A stretch of DNA of 64,000 nt from NCBI RefSeq assembly GCF_002197685.1, contig NZ_NBBI01000001.1:496001-560000 (forward strand), in the 5' to 3' direction. The notes beneath the pieces are model-generated. The model worked only from the letters and a program-made list of their open reading frames with translations. It did no database searches and was not told where the DNA came from. Below, in pieces: positions 15,990 to 25,005 of this stretch. Made by a program: the position numbers and the translations under genes. The DNA comes from Sphingomonas dokdonensis. Lineage in GTDB: Bacteria; Pseudomonadota; Alphaproteobacteria; Sphingomonadales; Sphingomonadaceae. Position 1 is the first letter of the stretch. Each line of letters opens with the position of its first letter.

Positions 15990-18866
15990 TCAGAAGCGGA
16001 TGCGTCCGCCGATCGTGATGTAGCGCCCGACGGTATCGTACAGCAGCGGATCGACCTGCCGCGACGTGCCGAGCGTCACGTTGTTGGTGTCCGATGGGGG
16101 CGGATCCCGGTCGAACAGGTTGTTCACGGTCACGAACAGCTCGGGCTTGGCATCGCCGGCCTCGAACTGCTGCCGGATCGTCAGGTTGGTGTAGAACACC
16201 TCGGGCACGCGATCCTGATCCACCGTGATCGGTGCGATCACGCGGCGGTGCGCGCCGATGAAACGCTCCTGCACAGAGACGGTGGTGCCGCCCGAGGTGT
16301 AGGTCGCCTGCAGGTTTGCGCGCCAGCTAGGGAAGGAGCCGGTGCCGTCGTAACGGACCGATGCGACGCCGCGCGCCTCCTGCGTGTAATTGTCGAGGTA
16401 GGTCGCGATGCCGCGCAGGTTGAACTTGCCGCCGAACAGATCGGTCGAATAACTGGCATCGACGTCCACGCCCGAGATCTTCACCGTGGCGATGTTGAGC
16501 GCGACGCCGTTCACGTCGGTGAGCCGCCCGTCAGCCCCGCGGAAGGTGAGGGCGCACAGGCTCTGGTCGCCGGCGAAACACTGATTGACCAGCTGCTGCG
16601 CGGACAGCGTGGTGATCGCGTCATCAATCTTGATGCTGTAATAATCGACCGAGAAGCCGAAGCCGGGCAGGAAGTCAGGCCGGTAGGAAAAGCCGGCGGC
16701 GATCGTCTTTGCGCGCTCGGGCACTAGACCCGCGTTGCTGCCGGTGAAGGTGAAGACGTTCTGCGTCACCTCGTTGTTGCGGAACGGATCGATGATCGCT
16801 GCGACGTTGCGGGTGCGCGGACCGAAGAGATCGCCGATGTTGGGCGCCCGGATGTCACGCGAATAGGTACCGCGCAGTCGCAGGCCGTCGATCAACTCGC
16901 TGGTGAGGCCGAGCTTCCACGTCGTGACGCCGCCACTGGTGCTGTAATCGGTGCGGCGAACGGCGCCGTTGAAATCGATCGACTTCAGGAAGTCATTGCC
17001 GCGGAACAGCGGTACGAGGATTTCGCCGAACGCTTCCTTCACATTGTAGCCGCCGCCTGAGCCCTGCGGATTGGTGGCGCCGAAGCCGATCACCGAGGAA
17101 ATCGGGTCGACCTCGATATTGCCCGAAAGGTTGCGGTATTCCGCGCCGACCGCGGCAGCGACGTCGCCGGCCCAGGTGGAGAACAGATTGCCGCGCACGG
17201 TGAGCGCGACCACGTCCTGCTTCGCAATCGAGCGGGCAAAGCCGCTGCCGCCCTGATGCGCGCGCTGTTCCGGCGTGAAGGCTGCGGTGCCGAACGGGTT
17301 CCATGGCACGCAACCGTTGGTCGGGTTCGTCAGTGTCGAGCGGCACACGATCTGCCCGGTTGCCGGATTGACGACCGAGTCAGCGGCTTGGCGCGTGTTG
17401 GTGAGGATGCGCTGATTATCGGTTTCAAGCAGGAACCGGGATTCGCCATGCTCGTAATAGCCATCGACCGAAATGCCGCCGAACGACGCCTTGAAGCCGG
17501 TCGTCAGGTTCAACGTCTTGGTGGTGTTGGTGACGAGATTTTGTCCCCAGGTGCCGTCGAGCTTGCCGAGTTCGATCGAGGTGAAGCCGTTCGCCAACAT
17601 TGTCTGCCGGATGTTGGCGGGCAGGAAGGCATTGTCCTGCTGGATGACGATTCCGCCGCTGCCGATGAAATATGGCATCAGGAGCGGATAGAAGGTCTTC
17701 GAATAGCCGTAGGCGCCCTCGGCAAAGACCGAAAAATTGTTGCTGAAATCGAACTCGGCATGACCGAACGCGGTCTTGGCGTTCACGTCTGAAACAACCG
17801 CGGCAGGGTAGCGCGGGCCTTCGCCGCCGACCTCAACGGTTCCAGTGAAGAACTGGCCGTGCTGATAGAGCGATTGAGCGCCGGTGGGGCCGAACTGGAT
17901 GTCGCGCAAGGAGCCGGCGCCGACGCGGGTCGAACCGCGGCGGGCGCCGGTGATGATGCCGCCATAGGTAGCGGAGGCAAGGTTCACATCCTCGCGAAAC
18001 AGCAGCTGCGGCTGGCCATTGGTGGTCGTGTAATTGGGGTTCGGGATCGTCGCCCAGCCGCGCTGCGCCCAATCGCGCGCGCTGCCGTCAATCGGATCCT
18101 GTTCGTTGATGCTGCCCGACAGGATCACGCTGCCACGATCGTCGGCGAAGCCAAAGCCGGCGGATGCCTCTGCGGCCCAGCTATGTCCGTCGCCGCGGGT
18201 CGAGATGCCGTTGCGCACCTCACCCATGACGCCGCGGAACTTGGTGTCGAGGACGAAGTTCACGACGCCGGCGACCGCATCCGAGCCGTAAGCCGCGGAG
18301 GCGCCGCCGGTGACGATGTCGACGCGCTTGATGAGCTGCTGCGGGAACATGGCGATGTCGGCGGTGCCGGTGACGCCCGAGGCGGGCGGGCGGCGGCCGT
18401 CGAGCAGGACGAGCGTGCGGGTGATGCCGAGGTTGCGCAAGTTGGCGGTGCTCGACGTGCTCGACACCGAACCGCCGGGCGTGAAGCTCGGCGTGGAGGG
18501 GCCGGTGGAGCCGGTCAGCTGCGGCAGCTGGCGCAGCGCCTCGGTGATGTTCGGCGCGGAGTTCTTCAGGTCCTCGCTGCCGACCACGGTGATCGGGGTC
18601 GGGGCCTGATAGCCGTTGCTGACGACGCGCGAGCCGGTGACGACGATGTCGCCATCGGTCGACGATGCGGCGGGCGAGGGTGCCTGACTTGCGGGATCGA
18701 GCGCATCCGTCTGCGACTGCCCGGGCGTGCCCTTTTCCGCATCACCCGCAATTGCCGCATCCGGCACCGTGCCGAGACCGGAAGGAGGCGTCTGCGTCTG
18801 GGCGGCAGCGGCTGTCGCCGTGAGCGCGATGGTCGAACAGCAGGCCATGATGTTGATCAGCTTCAC
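15990..18866 (-). CDS. TonB-dependent receptor
   Basis: About 958 residues. Signal peptide near the N-terminus (ACCSTIALTATAAAA then AQ), a Pro/Ser-rich linker, a TonB-box-like segment DGDIVVTGSR, the plug domain (ALRQLPQLTG, LRNLGITRTLVLLDGRR, VDIVTGGASAAYGSDAVAGV) and a 22-strand barrel ending in Arg-Phe (YITIGGRIRF), the typical outer-membrane C-terminus. The start is GTG 18866 behind AAAGGAG. The nearby TetR, MFS and acyl-CoA ligase genes suggest it imports the hydrophobic substrate of that pathway. It shares an upstream region with the TetR gene and should be under its control. Confidence 0.93.
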   Translation of the reverse strand: MKLINIMACCSTIALTATAAAAQTQTPPSGLGTVPDAAIAGDAEKGTPGQSQTDALDPASQAPSPAASSTDGDIVVTGSRVVSNGYQAPTPITVVGSEDLKNSAPNITEALRQLPQLTGSTGPSTPSFTPGGSVSSTSSTANLRNLGITRTLVLLDGRRPPASGVTGTADIAMFPQQLIKRVDIVTGGASAAYGSDAVAGVVNFVLDTKFRGVMGEVRNGISTRGDGHSWAAEASAGFGFADDRGSVILSGSINEQDPIDGSARDWAQRGWATIPNPNYTTTNGQPQLLFREDVNLASATYGGIITGARRGSTRVGAGSLRDIQFGPTGAQSLYQHGQFFTGTVEVGGEGPRYPAAVVSDVNAKTAFGHAEFDFSNNFSVFAEGAYGYSKTFYPLLMPYFIGSGGIVIQQDNAFLPANIRQTMLANGFTSIELGKLDGTWGQNLVTNTTKTLNLTTGFKASFGGISVDGYYEHGESRFLLETDNQRILTNTRQAADSVVNPATGQIVCRSTLTNPTNGCVPWNPFGTAAFTPEQRAHQGGSGFARSIAKQDVVALTVRGNLFSTWAGDVAAAVGAEYRNLSGNIEVDPISSVIGFGATNPQGSGGGYNVKEAFGEILVPLFRGNDFLKSIDFNGAVRRTDYSTSGGVTTWKLGLTSELIDGLRLRGTYSRDIRAPNIGDLFGPRTRNVAAIIDPFRNNEVTQNVFTFTGSNAGLVPERAKTIAAGFSYRPDFLPGFGFSVDYYSIKIDDAITTLSAQQLVNQCFAGDQSLCALTFRGADGRLTDVNGVALNIATVKISGVDVDASYSTDLFGGKFNLRGIATYLDNYTQEARGVASVRYDGTGSFPSWRANLQATYTSGGTTVSVQERFIGAHRRVIAPITVDQDRVPEVFYTNLTIRQQFEAGDAKPELFVTVNNLFDRDPPPSDTNNVTLGTSRQVDPLLYDTVGRYITIGGRIRF

Positions 18867-19012
18867 AGGCTTCCCTCTCCTTTGGCACGGCAATGATACG
18901 TTGCGCTGCGCCGCCCCAACTTTGGGGTTCGACACCGGCCACCTGGGTGACCATGTCAACTCGCCGTGTTTAATGACCAGATAACGGCGGGCTTAATGCT
19001 CTTTCATAACTT

Positions 19013-19029
19013 GCTTTACAAGCATCAAA
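19013..19029. promoter_or_regulatory. candidate TetR operator, copy 1
   Basis: GCTTTACAAGCATCAAA in the 310-base gap (18867-19176) between the TonB receptor and TetR genes. It shares GCTTTACAA-N-CAT-N-AAA with a second copy at 19108. It lies nearer the receptor start, consistent with control of that gene. Confidence 0.4.
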
Positions 19030-19107
19030 AATACGGCAGCATGCCCACCTTGTTTTTCGCGGAGATGAGCTCGCAGCATGTACTGCCGCTGACTTGTGCC
19101 TACGGGC

Positions 19108-19124
19108 GCTTTACAATCATAAAG
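19108..19124. promoter_or_regulatory. candidate TetR operator, copy 2
   Basis: GCTTTACAATCATAAAG, which contains the inverted repeat CTTTA-N6-TAAAG and lies about 50 bases before the TetR start. It repeats the 19013 element and resembles the 14375-14393 repeat. The rest of the 18867-19176 gap holds no gene that I can support. Confidence 0.45.
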
Positions 19125-19176
19125 AACATCGGCAGGTTATGGAGAATCGCTAGTAGGCAAGGGAGAGTGACGGACC

Positions 19177-19866
19177 GTGGCTAGTCGTAGCGCACCACCA
19201 ACCGACGTGCCGGCGCCGCCCACGGCCGCGCAGCCAAGCGGCGGCACGCGGTTGGGCGCGTCAGGGCGCGACGTGCTGCTAGATGCGGCGCGTGAGCTGA
19301 TGATCGCGAGCGGCAGCAGCGACGTGTCGCTTCACGCCATTGCGCGACAGGCCGGCGTGACGGCGCCGCTCGTCAAATATTATTTCGGTAGCAAGGAAGG
19401 TCTGCTGACCGCGCTGGTGGAGGCGGATACCGGCAAGTCGCTGGGGCAGCTGCAGCAATTGATCGAGCTCGACCTTTCTGCGACCGAAAAGCTGAAGCTG
19501 CACGTTACCGGTATCATCCGCACCTATGCGCGCCATCCGTATCTCAACGGCTTGCTGAATCGGCTGGTCCGCGAGTCAGGATCGGAGCGGTCGGACCGGA
19601 TCAAGGCGAACTTCGTCGAGCCGCTGATCAAGGCGCAGCGCGCGATCATCGAAGCGGGCGTGGCGAACGGCGAATTCCGGCCGATCGATCCTAATCACGC
19701 TTATTTCCTGATCGTTGGCGCCTGCCAATATCTCTTCGCCACGCGCGTGCCGTTCGGCAACCTGATGGGCGGCGCACCATCGGACGACGCCTTTGTCCGC
19801 AGCTACACCGCGGCGGCGCTCGATTTCATCCAGCGGGGCTTGGCCGTGGAGCCGGAGCGCAGCTGA
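19177..19866 (+). CDS. TetR-family transcriptional regulator
   Basis: 229 residues. After a Pro/Ala-rich N-terminal tail of about 27 residues comes the HTH: LLDAARELMIASGSSDVSLHAIARQAGVTAPLVKYYFGSKEGLLTAL, a clear TetR recognition-helix arrangement (about residues 31-80), then an all-helical ligand domain. The start is GTG 19177, after the GGGAGAG element. It heads an operon of acyl-CoA synthetase, MFS transporter, SDR and thiolase and faces the TonB receptor. A plausible inducer is the acyl-CoA made by the ligase. The repeated GCTTTACAA elements upstream are its likely sites. Confidence 0.9.
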   Translation: MASRSAPPTDVPAPPTAAQPSGGTRLGASGRDVLLDAARELMIASGSSDVSLHAIARQAGVTAPLVKYYFGSKEGLLTALVEADTGKSLGQLQQLIELDLSATEKLKLHVTGIIRTYARHPYLNGLLNRLVRESGSERSDRIKANFVEPLIKAQRAIIEAGVANGEFRPIDPNHAYFLIVGACQYLFATRVPFGNLMGGAPSDDAFVRSYTAAALDFIQRGLAVEPERS

Positions 19867-19928
19867 TTTGGGTGCGCGATTGAAGTCGGCCGCCACCCAG
19901 CTCTCGACCCAAGACACGAGGACAATCG

Positions 19929-21446
19929 ATGCACCCGCGTCAATTCGCCAGCGAGACTCCGAACAAGCCAGCGTACATCATGGCCGCGACCGGTGAGACG
20001 GTGACCTATGCCGAGCTGGAGGCGCGCGCCAATCAGGTGGCGCACTGGCTGCGGGCGAAGGGCGTGCAGCGCGGCGACGTGGTGGCGCTGATGGCGGAAA
20101 ACCACCCGCGCTTCTACGAGCTGGTGTGGGGCATGCAGCGCATCGGCGTGCATTATCTGGTAATCGCGACCGCGCTGACCGAGGGCGAGGTGGCTTACAT
20201 CCTGCGCGATGCCGAGGCGCGGCTGGCGATACTTTCGCCCAAGGTGCTGGGCCGGCTTGGCGAACCTCACCTGCCATGTCCGGTGGAGGCGCTGGACGAA
20301 GGTGCGCTTGCGGCGATCCGTGCGTGTCCGGAGCATCCGGTGGCTGACGAGGCGCCGGGTACCGACATGCTGTATTCGTCGGGCACGACCGGCTTTCCCA
20401 AGGGGATCAAGTCGCCGCTGCCGACCAAGTTCGAGCAGGCGCCGCGCGCGGTGGAGATCGGCTCGCGTTTCTTCGGCTATGCGCAGGACAGCGTCTATCT
20501 GTGCCCCGCGCCGCTCTACCATGCCGCGCCGCTGCGCTGGAGCCTGGCGATCCACCGCCTGGGCGGCACGGTCATCCTGATGGAGCGGTTCGACGCCGCC
20601 GCCGCGCTGGCAGCGATTGACCGCTACAAGGTGACGGTGGCGCAGGTGGTGCCGACGCACCTTGCGCGCATGCTGGCGCTGCCGGACGCGGAGCGCGATC
20701 GGCATGACCTGTCGTCGCTTACCTCGGTGTTTCATGCCGGCGCGCCATGTGCGGTGCCGCTGAAACAGGCGGCGATTGCGTGGCTGGGGCCGATCATCGG
20801 CGAATTCTATAGCGGCACCGAAGGGGTTGGGCTGACCGTTGCGACCTGTGCCGACTGGCTGGCGCGGCCGGGCACGGTGGGGCGCGCCGTGCAGGGCGAG
20901 ATCCGCATCTGCGGCGAGGATGGCGAGGAACTGCCAGTGGGCAGCGAGGGGCTGGTCCGCTTCGCGCGGCCGAACCCGTTCAGCTACCACAACGATCCGG
21001 ATCGCACCGCGGCGGCGTACAACCAGCATGGCTGGCCGACGCTGGGCGACATCGGGCGGGTCGATGCGGACGGATACCTGTTCCTGACCGACCGCGCCAA
21101 TTTCATGATCATTTCTGGCGGCGTGAACATCTATCCGCAGGAGGTCGAGAACCGCCTCCTCGAGCATCCCGACGTGGCGGATGCGGCGGTGGTCGGAATG
21201 CCAGATGCGGAAATGGGCGAGCAGGTCACCGCGCTGATCGAGCCGTGCGCATGGCCGGTCGCCAACGAGCCGGCGCTTGCCGCGCGGCTGGATGCGTTTG
21301 CGCGCGAGGGGCTGAGCGCGGTGAAGGTGCCGCGCCGTTATGTGTTCCGGCCGACGCTGGAGCGGACCGACGCGGGCAAGCTGGTGAAGCGACGGCTGCG
21401 CGACGCGCTGATCGCCGAGGACCAGGCCGGAGTAGTTGCAGCATGA
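19929..21446 (+). CDS. AMP-binding acyl-CoA synthetase (second copy)
   Basis: 505 residues with MLYSSGTTGFPKGIKS (phosphate loop), GEFYSGTEGVG (aromatic motif), LGDIGRVDADGYLFLTDRANFMI (Asp motif; the usual RKK is RAN) and ERTDAGKLVKRRLR with the catalytic Lys. It forms an acyl-CoA from a free acid, ATP and CoA. Only about 60 bases separate it from the TetR gene, and its stop overlaps the MFS start (ATGA). A second ligase in the same island probably acts on a different acid of the same pathway, for example a side chain versus a ring fragment; this is inference. Confidence 0.9.
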   Translation: MHPRQFASETPNKPAYIMAATGETVTYAELEARANQVAHWLRAKGVQRGDVVALMAENHPRFYELVWGMQRIGVHYLVIATALTEGEVAYILRDAEARLAILSPKVLGRLGEPHLPCPVEALDEGALAAIRACPEHPVADEAPGTDMLYSSGTTGFPKGIKSPLPTKFEQAPRAVEIGSRFFGYAQDSVYLCPAPLYHAAPLRWSLAIHRLGGTVILMERFDAAAALAAIDRYKVTVAQVVPTHLARMLALPDAERDRHDLSSLTSVFHAGAPCAVPLKQAAIAWLGPIIGEFYSGTEGVGLTVATCADWLARPGTVGRAVQGEIRICGEDGEELPVGSEGLVRFARPNPFSYHNDPDRTAAAYNQHGWPTLGDIGRVDADGYLFLTDRANFMIISGGVNIYPQEVENRLLEHPDVADAAVVGMPDAEMGEQVTALIEPCAWPVANEPALAARLDAFAREGLSAVKVPRRYVFRPTLERTDAGKLVKRRLRDALIAEDQAGVVAA

Positions 21447-22807
21447 GTATCGCCACGCATCCGCTGACCGAGGTGACCGAGGCTGAGGCCGAGCGCGTCG
21501 CGCCGCCGGCCGATCGCCCGTTCGACCTGCCTAGTGCGGCGGCTGCCCGCTATTCGGTGTGGCTGCTGACGCTGATCTACATGCTGAACTTCGTTGATCG
21601 GCAGATCGTCAACATCTTGGCCGAGCCGATCAAGCGCGATCTGGGGCTGGCCGACTGGCAGCTTGGTGCGATGACGGGGCTTGGCTTTGCCATGTTCTAC
21701 ACCGTGCTGGGCATTCCGATGGCGCGGCTCGCCGAGCGGCTGCACCGCGGCAAGATCATCGCCGGCTGCCTGATCGTGTGGAGCGGCTTCACCGTCGCAT
21801 GCGGTCTGTCGACATCGTTCGTGCAGATCCTGATGGCGCGGATCGGCGTCGGCGTCGGGGAGGCCGGGTGTACGCCGTCGGCGCAGTCGCTGATCGCCGA
21901 CAGTGTCCCAGCGAACAAGCGGGCGACGGCGCTCGGCACGTTTTCGATGGGCGTGCCGATCGGATCGCTGGCCGGGCTGGTGCTCGGCGGGATCGTCGCG
22001 CAAAGCTATGGCTGGCGCGCGGCGTTCATGGTGGCGGGCGCGCCGGGCGTGCTGCTGGCGCTGATCGCCTTTGCCACACTGCGCGACCCGCGGCCGAGCG
22101 GCGCGGCGGCCGATCGATCGAATTTGATGCCGCTGAGCGCAGTGCTAGCGCAGTTACGGCGGCAGCCGGCGTTCTGGTGGCTGGGTGCCGGATCCGCGCT
22201 GACCGCCTTTGTCGGTTATGGCCAGCAGGCGTTCTATGTCTCGTTCTTCCTGCGCAATTATACGCCCGAGCTGACCGCGGCGGCGGAGCAGGTCGGCTTT
22301 GCCGGGCCGCTCGCCTTTGTCGGCGTGGCGCTTGGCATCGTGTTGGGCGTATCGGGCGGGATCGGCACGCTGATCGGCGGGCGATTGGGCGATTACTATG
22401 CGGGCAAGGAGCCGGGCGGCTATGCGATGGTCGCGTGCCTTTCCATGCTGATCGCCGGGCCGCTGCTTGCCGCCGTGTTCTTCATGGGCAGCGGGCTCGC
22501 GATCCTCGGGTTGCTGGCGGTGCCGTTGCTCTTCAAGAACATGTGGTTCGGCCCGGTGTTCGCCGCGATCCAGGGAATGATCCAGCAGCGCTCGCGCTCC
22601 ACCGCGACGGCGATCTTCCTGTTCGTGCTGAACGCCGGCGGGCTGGGGCTGGGGGCGTTGCTGACGGGCGCGATCAGCGACCTGTTCGCGACGCGCTATG
22701 GCCCGGCGGAGGGCGTTCGCTATGCGCTGTTCGCCACCTCGCTCATTTCCTTCCTGTCCGCCGCCTGCTTCTGGCGCGCTGCCGTTGCGATGCGCCGCGC
22801 GGCCTGA
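21443..22807 (+). CDS. MFS transporter, spinster-like
   Basis: 454 residues with about 12 hydrophobic segments. The motif between helices 2 and 3 reads GIPMARLAERLHRGKII, a variant of the MFS GxLaDrxGrk loop, and the first helix contains NFVDRQIVNILAEPIKRDLGL as in spinster-type MFS proteins common near aromatic and steroid catabolic genes of sphingomonads. ATG 21443 overlaps the stop of the ligase gene (ATGA). It sits in the inner membrane and is expected to import the acid substrate, or export a product. The frame is open upstream, but that part lies inside the ligase gene. Confidence 0.9.
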   Translation: MSIATHPLTEVTEAEAERVAPPADRPFDLPSAAAARYSVWLLTLIYMLNFVDRQIVNILAEPIKRDLGLADWQLGAMTGLGFAMFYTVLGIPMARLAERLHRGKIIAGCLIVWSGFTVACGLSTSFVQILMARIGVGVGEAGCTPSAQSLIADSVPANKRATALGTFSMGVPIGSLAGLVLGGIVAQSYGWRAAFMVAGAPGVLLALIAFATLRDPRPSGAAADRSNLMPLSAVLAQLRRQPAFWWLGAGSALTAFVGYGQQAFYVSFFLRNYTPELTAAAEQVGFAGPLAFVGVALGIVLGVSGGIGTLIGGRLGDYYAGKEPGGYAMVACLSMLIAGPLLAAVFFMGSGLAILGLLAVPLLFKNMWFGPVFAAIQGMIQQRSRSTATAIFLFVLNAGGLGLGALLTGAISDLFATRYGPAEGVRYALFATSLISFLSAACFWRAAVAMRRAA

Positions 22808-22837
22808 CCAATCATCCGTTCGAAAGGAACATGTTCG

Positions 22838-23620
22838 ATGCAGATTACCGCTGATACCGCCGCCGTCGTCACCGGCGGCGCATCGGGCCTCGGCCGCGCG
22901 AGTGCCGAGGCGCTGGCCGCCGCCGGGGTGAAGGTCGCGATCTTCGACCTGAACGAGGAGGCGGGGCAGGAGGTCGCGCAGGCGATCGGCGGCGTGTTCT
23001 GCCACGTCAACATCATGAGCGAGGAATCGGTCGAGGCGGGGTTCGAGAAGGCGCGTGCGGCGCACGGGCAGGAACGGATCCTGGTCCATTGCGCGATGGC
23101 GAACCGCAAGGGCAAGACGGTGGGCCGCAACAAGCAGACCGGCGAGTTCACCCGTTTCTCGACCGAGGACTTTGCCTTCGCCACCGACGGCATCCTGATC
23201 TCCAGCTATCGCATGGCGTCGCTCTCCGCCTTTGGCATGGCGAGCCTCGACCCGTTGGAGGATGGCGAGCGCGGCACGATCATCATGACCTCGTCCGTCG
23301 CGGCGCAGGACGCGCAGATCGGGCAGGTGGCCTATGGCGCAGGCAAGTCCGGCGTGAACGGCATGGTGCTGCCGATGGCGCGTGACCTGATGGACCTGGG
23401 CATCCGCGTGAATGCGATCATGCCGGGCATCTTCGGCACGCCGCTGCTCGGCAAGCTGCCGCAGCAGGTGTTCGACAATCTGAACGCATCCGTGCCGTTC
23501 CCCAAGCGGCTGGGCAAGCCGGACGAATATGCCTCGCTGGTGCTGGAACTGGTGCGCAATGCCTATTTCAACGGCCAGTCGATCCGGCTCGATGGCGCGA
23601 TCCGCATGGCGCCGCGGTGA
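22838..23620 (+). CDS. SDR dehydrogenase, HSD10 / 3-hydroxyacyl-CoA dehydrogenase-like
   Basis: 260 residues. AAVVTGGASGLGRASAEALA gives the cofactor site; the catalytic set is Ser in IIMTSSVAAQD and YxxxK in YGAGKSG. The insert SLDPLEDGERG and the segment PGIFGTPLLGKLP match type-2 3-hydroxyacyl-CoA dehydrogenases (HSD17B10 family), which use NAD to oxidise 3-hydroxyacyl-CoA or hydroxysteroids. It lies between the transporter and the thiolase, which fits the third and fourth steps of beta-oxidation. ATG 22838 is preceded by AAAGGAAC. Confidence 0.9.
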   Translation: MQITADTAAVVTGGASGLGRASAEALAAAGVKVAIFDLNEEAGQEVAQAIGGVFCHVNIMSEESVEAGFEKARAAHGQERILVHCAMANRKGKTVGRNKQTGEFTRFSTEDFAFATDGILISSYRMASLSAFGMASLDPLEDGERGTIIMTSSVAAQDAQIGQVAYGAGKSGVNGMVLPMARDLMDLGIRVNAIMPGIFGTPLLGKLPQQVFDNLNASVPFPKRLGKPDEYASLVLELVRNAYFNGQSIRLDGAIRMAPR

Positions 23621-23674
23621 TCTGACCGGGCGCCGCTTCGTCCCACACGCGTGAACGTCATCAAGGAAGCCATC

Positions 23675-24934
23675 ATGACCACCGCCTATATCGTCGATGC
23701 CGTGCGTACCCCGCGTGGGGGCGGCAAGCCGGGCAAGGGGGCGCTCACCCACCTGCACCCGCAGCACCTTGGCGCCACCGTGCTGAAGGCGCTGAAGGAG
23801 CGCAACGGTCTCGACACGTCCAGGGTGGACGACATCATCTGGTCGACCAGCCAGCAGCGCGGCAAGCAGGGCGGCGATCTCGGGCGGCTGTCGGCGCTCT
23901 ATGCCGGCTATGACACGCAGGCGTCGGGCGTGACGCTGGACCGCTATTGCGGCGGCGGGATCAGCAGCGTCGGATTTGCCGCGTCGCAGATCATCGCCGG
24001 GTTCGAGGATGTGGTGATCGCGGGTGGCACCGAGATGATGAGCCACCATGCCGAGGCGGATGGCTGGGAACAGGGCACGCCCTTTGCGCAGCTCGGCCGC
24101 GCGAAGGGCAATTACGCGCTATATGACGAGCATCCGATCTCGCACGTCGGCGTCGCGGCGGATGCGATCGCGGGCATGGAGGGGATCGGCCGGGCCGAGC
24201 TTGACGCCTTTGGTGCGGAGAGCCAGCGCCGCGCGGCGATCGCGATGGAAGAAGGGCGATTTGACCGGAGCGTCGTGCCGGTAATGAACGATGACGGGAC
24301 GGTCGCGCTGGATCAGGACGAGTTCCCGCGGCCGGGCACGACGGCCGAAAGCCTAGCGGCGCTGAAGCCGAGCTTCGTGGCCATCAACGACGTTGCGGCC
24401 TCCCCCGACGGCACCACCATGAAGCAGATGATCCAGCGCAAATATCCCGACCTGGAATGGGAGCCGGTGCATCATGCCGGCACCTCGTCGGGCGTGGTCG
24501 ACGGGTCGGCGGCGCTGCTGCTCGCGTCGGAGGAAGGGCTGAAGGCCAATGGCTGGAAGGCGCGCGCGCGGATCGTCACGGCGGTGAACCATGGCGACTG
24601 CCCGACGCTGATCCTCAACGCGCCGGTGCCGGCGGCGAAAAAGGCGCTGGAGCGCGCCGGCCTTACCGTGGACGACATCGACGTGTGGGAAATCAACGAG
24701 GCGTTTGCGGTGGTGACGGAAAAGGCGATTCGCGACCTTGGCCTTGATCGCGCCAAGGTGAACGTGAACGGCGGCGCGATCGCGCTGGGCCACCCGATCG
24801 GCGCGACGGGATCGATGCTGATCGGCACGGCGCTCGACGAGCTGGAGCGGTCGGGCGGCCGTTACGCGCTGATCACGCAATGCGCGTTCGGTGGGATGGC
24901 GCCCGCGATGATCATCGAGCGCATCGACGGCTGA
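23675..24934 (+). CDS. acetyl-CoA acetyltransferase / thiolase
   Basis: 419 residues, a typical degradative thiolase length. Nucleophilic Cys92 lies in LDRYCGGGISSVG; the His of the GHP motif is in LGHPIGATGS; the second Cys is in TQCAFGGMAPA; and the EINEAFA loop is present. It cleaves a 3-ketoacyl-CoA with CoA to give acetyl- or propionyl-CoA, the last step of the pathway. ATG 23675 has an AAGGAAG element 6 bases before it; the open frame reaches 23651. Last gene of the TetR-headed operon; a strong hairpin follows. Confidence 0.93.
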   Translation: MTTAYIVDAVRTPRGGGKPGKGALTHLHPQHLGATVLKALKERNGLDTSRVDDIIWSTSQQRGKQGGDLGRLSALYAGYDTQASGVTLDRYCGGGISSVGFAASQIIAGFEDVVIAGGTEMMSHHAEADGWEQGTPFAQLGRAKGNYALYDEHPISHVGVAADAIAGMEGIGRAELDAFGAESQRRAAIAMEEGRFDRSVVPVMNDDGTVALDQDEFPRPGTTAESLAALKPSFVAINDVAASPDGTTMKQMIQRKYPDLEWEPVHHAGTSSGVVDGSAALLLASEEGLKANGWKARARIVTAVNHGDCPTLILNAPVPAAKKALERAGLTVDDIDVWEINEAFAVVTEKAIRDLGLDRAKVNVNGGAIALGHPIGATGSMLIGTALDELERSGGRYALITQCAFGGMAPAMIIERIDG

Positions 24935-24962
24935 CCATTTGTGCAGGCTGAGGCAAGCGTCG

Positions 24963-25000
24963 CGAAGGCGAAGACGGCGGTGCCGCCGTCCTCGCCTTCG
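24963..25000. terminator. bidirectional hairpin between thiolase and catalase genes
   Basis: Arms CGAAGGCGA and TCGCCTTCG, continued after one mismatch by GACGGCGG / CCGCCGTC, form a 17-bp stem between two convergent stops. The following TTGCTTT gives only a short U-rich tail. Confidence 0.75.
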
Positions 25001-25005
25001 TTGCT

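Noticed and set aside
19803..21167. 454-codon minus-strand open frame
   Set aside because: Shadow of the acyl-CoA synthetase gene; GC-rich codon structure produces long open antisense frames throughout the window.
22154..24049. 631-codon minus-strand open frame
   Set aside because: It is a shadow of the MFS, SDR and thiolase genes; the translation is rich in Arg/His/Gly and shows no family motif.
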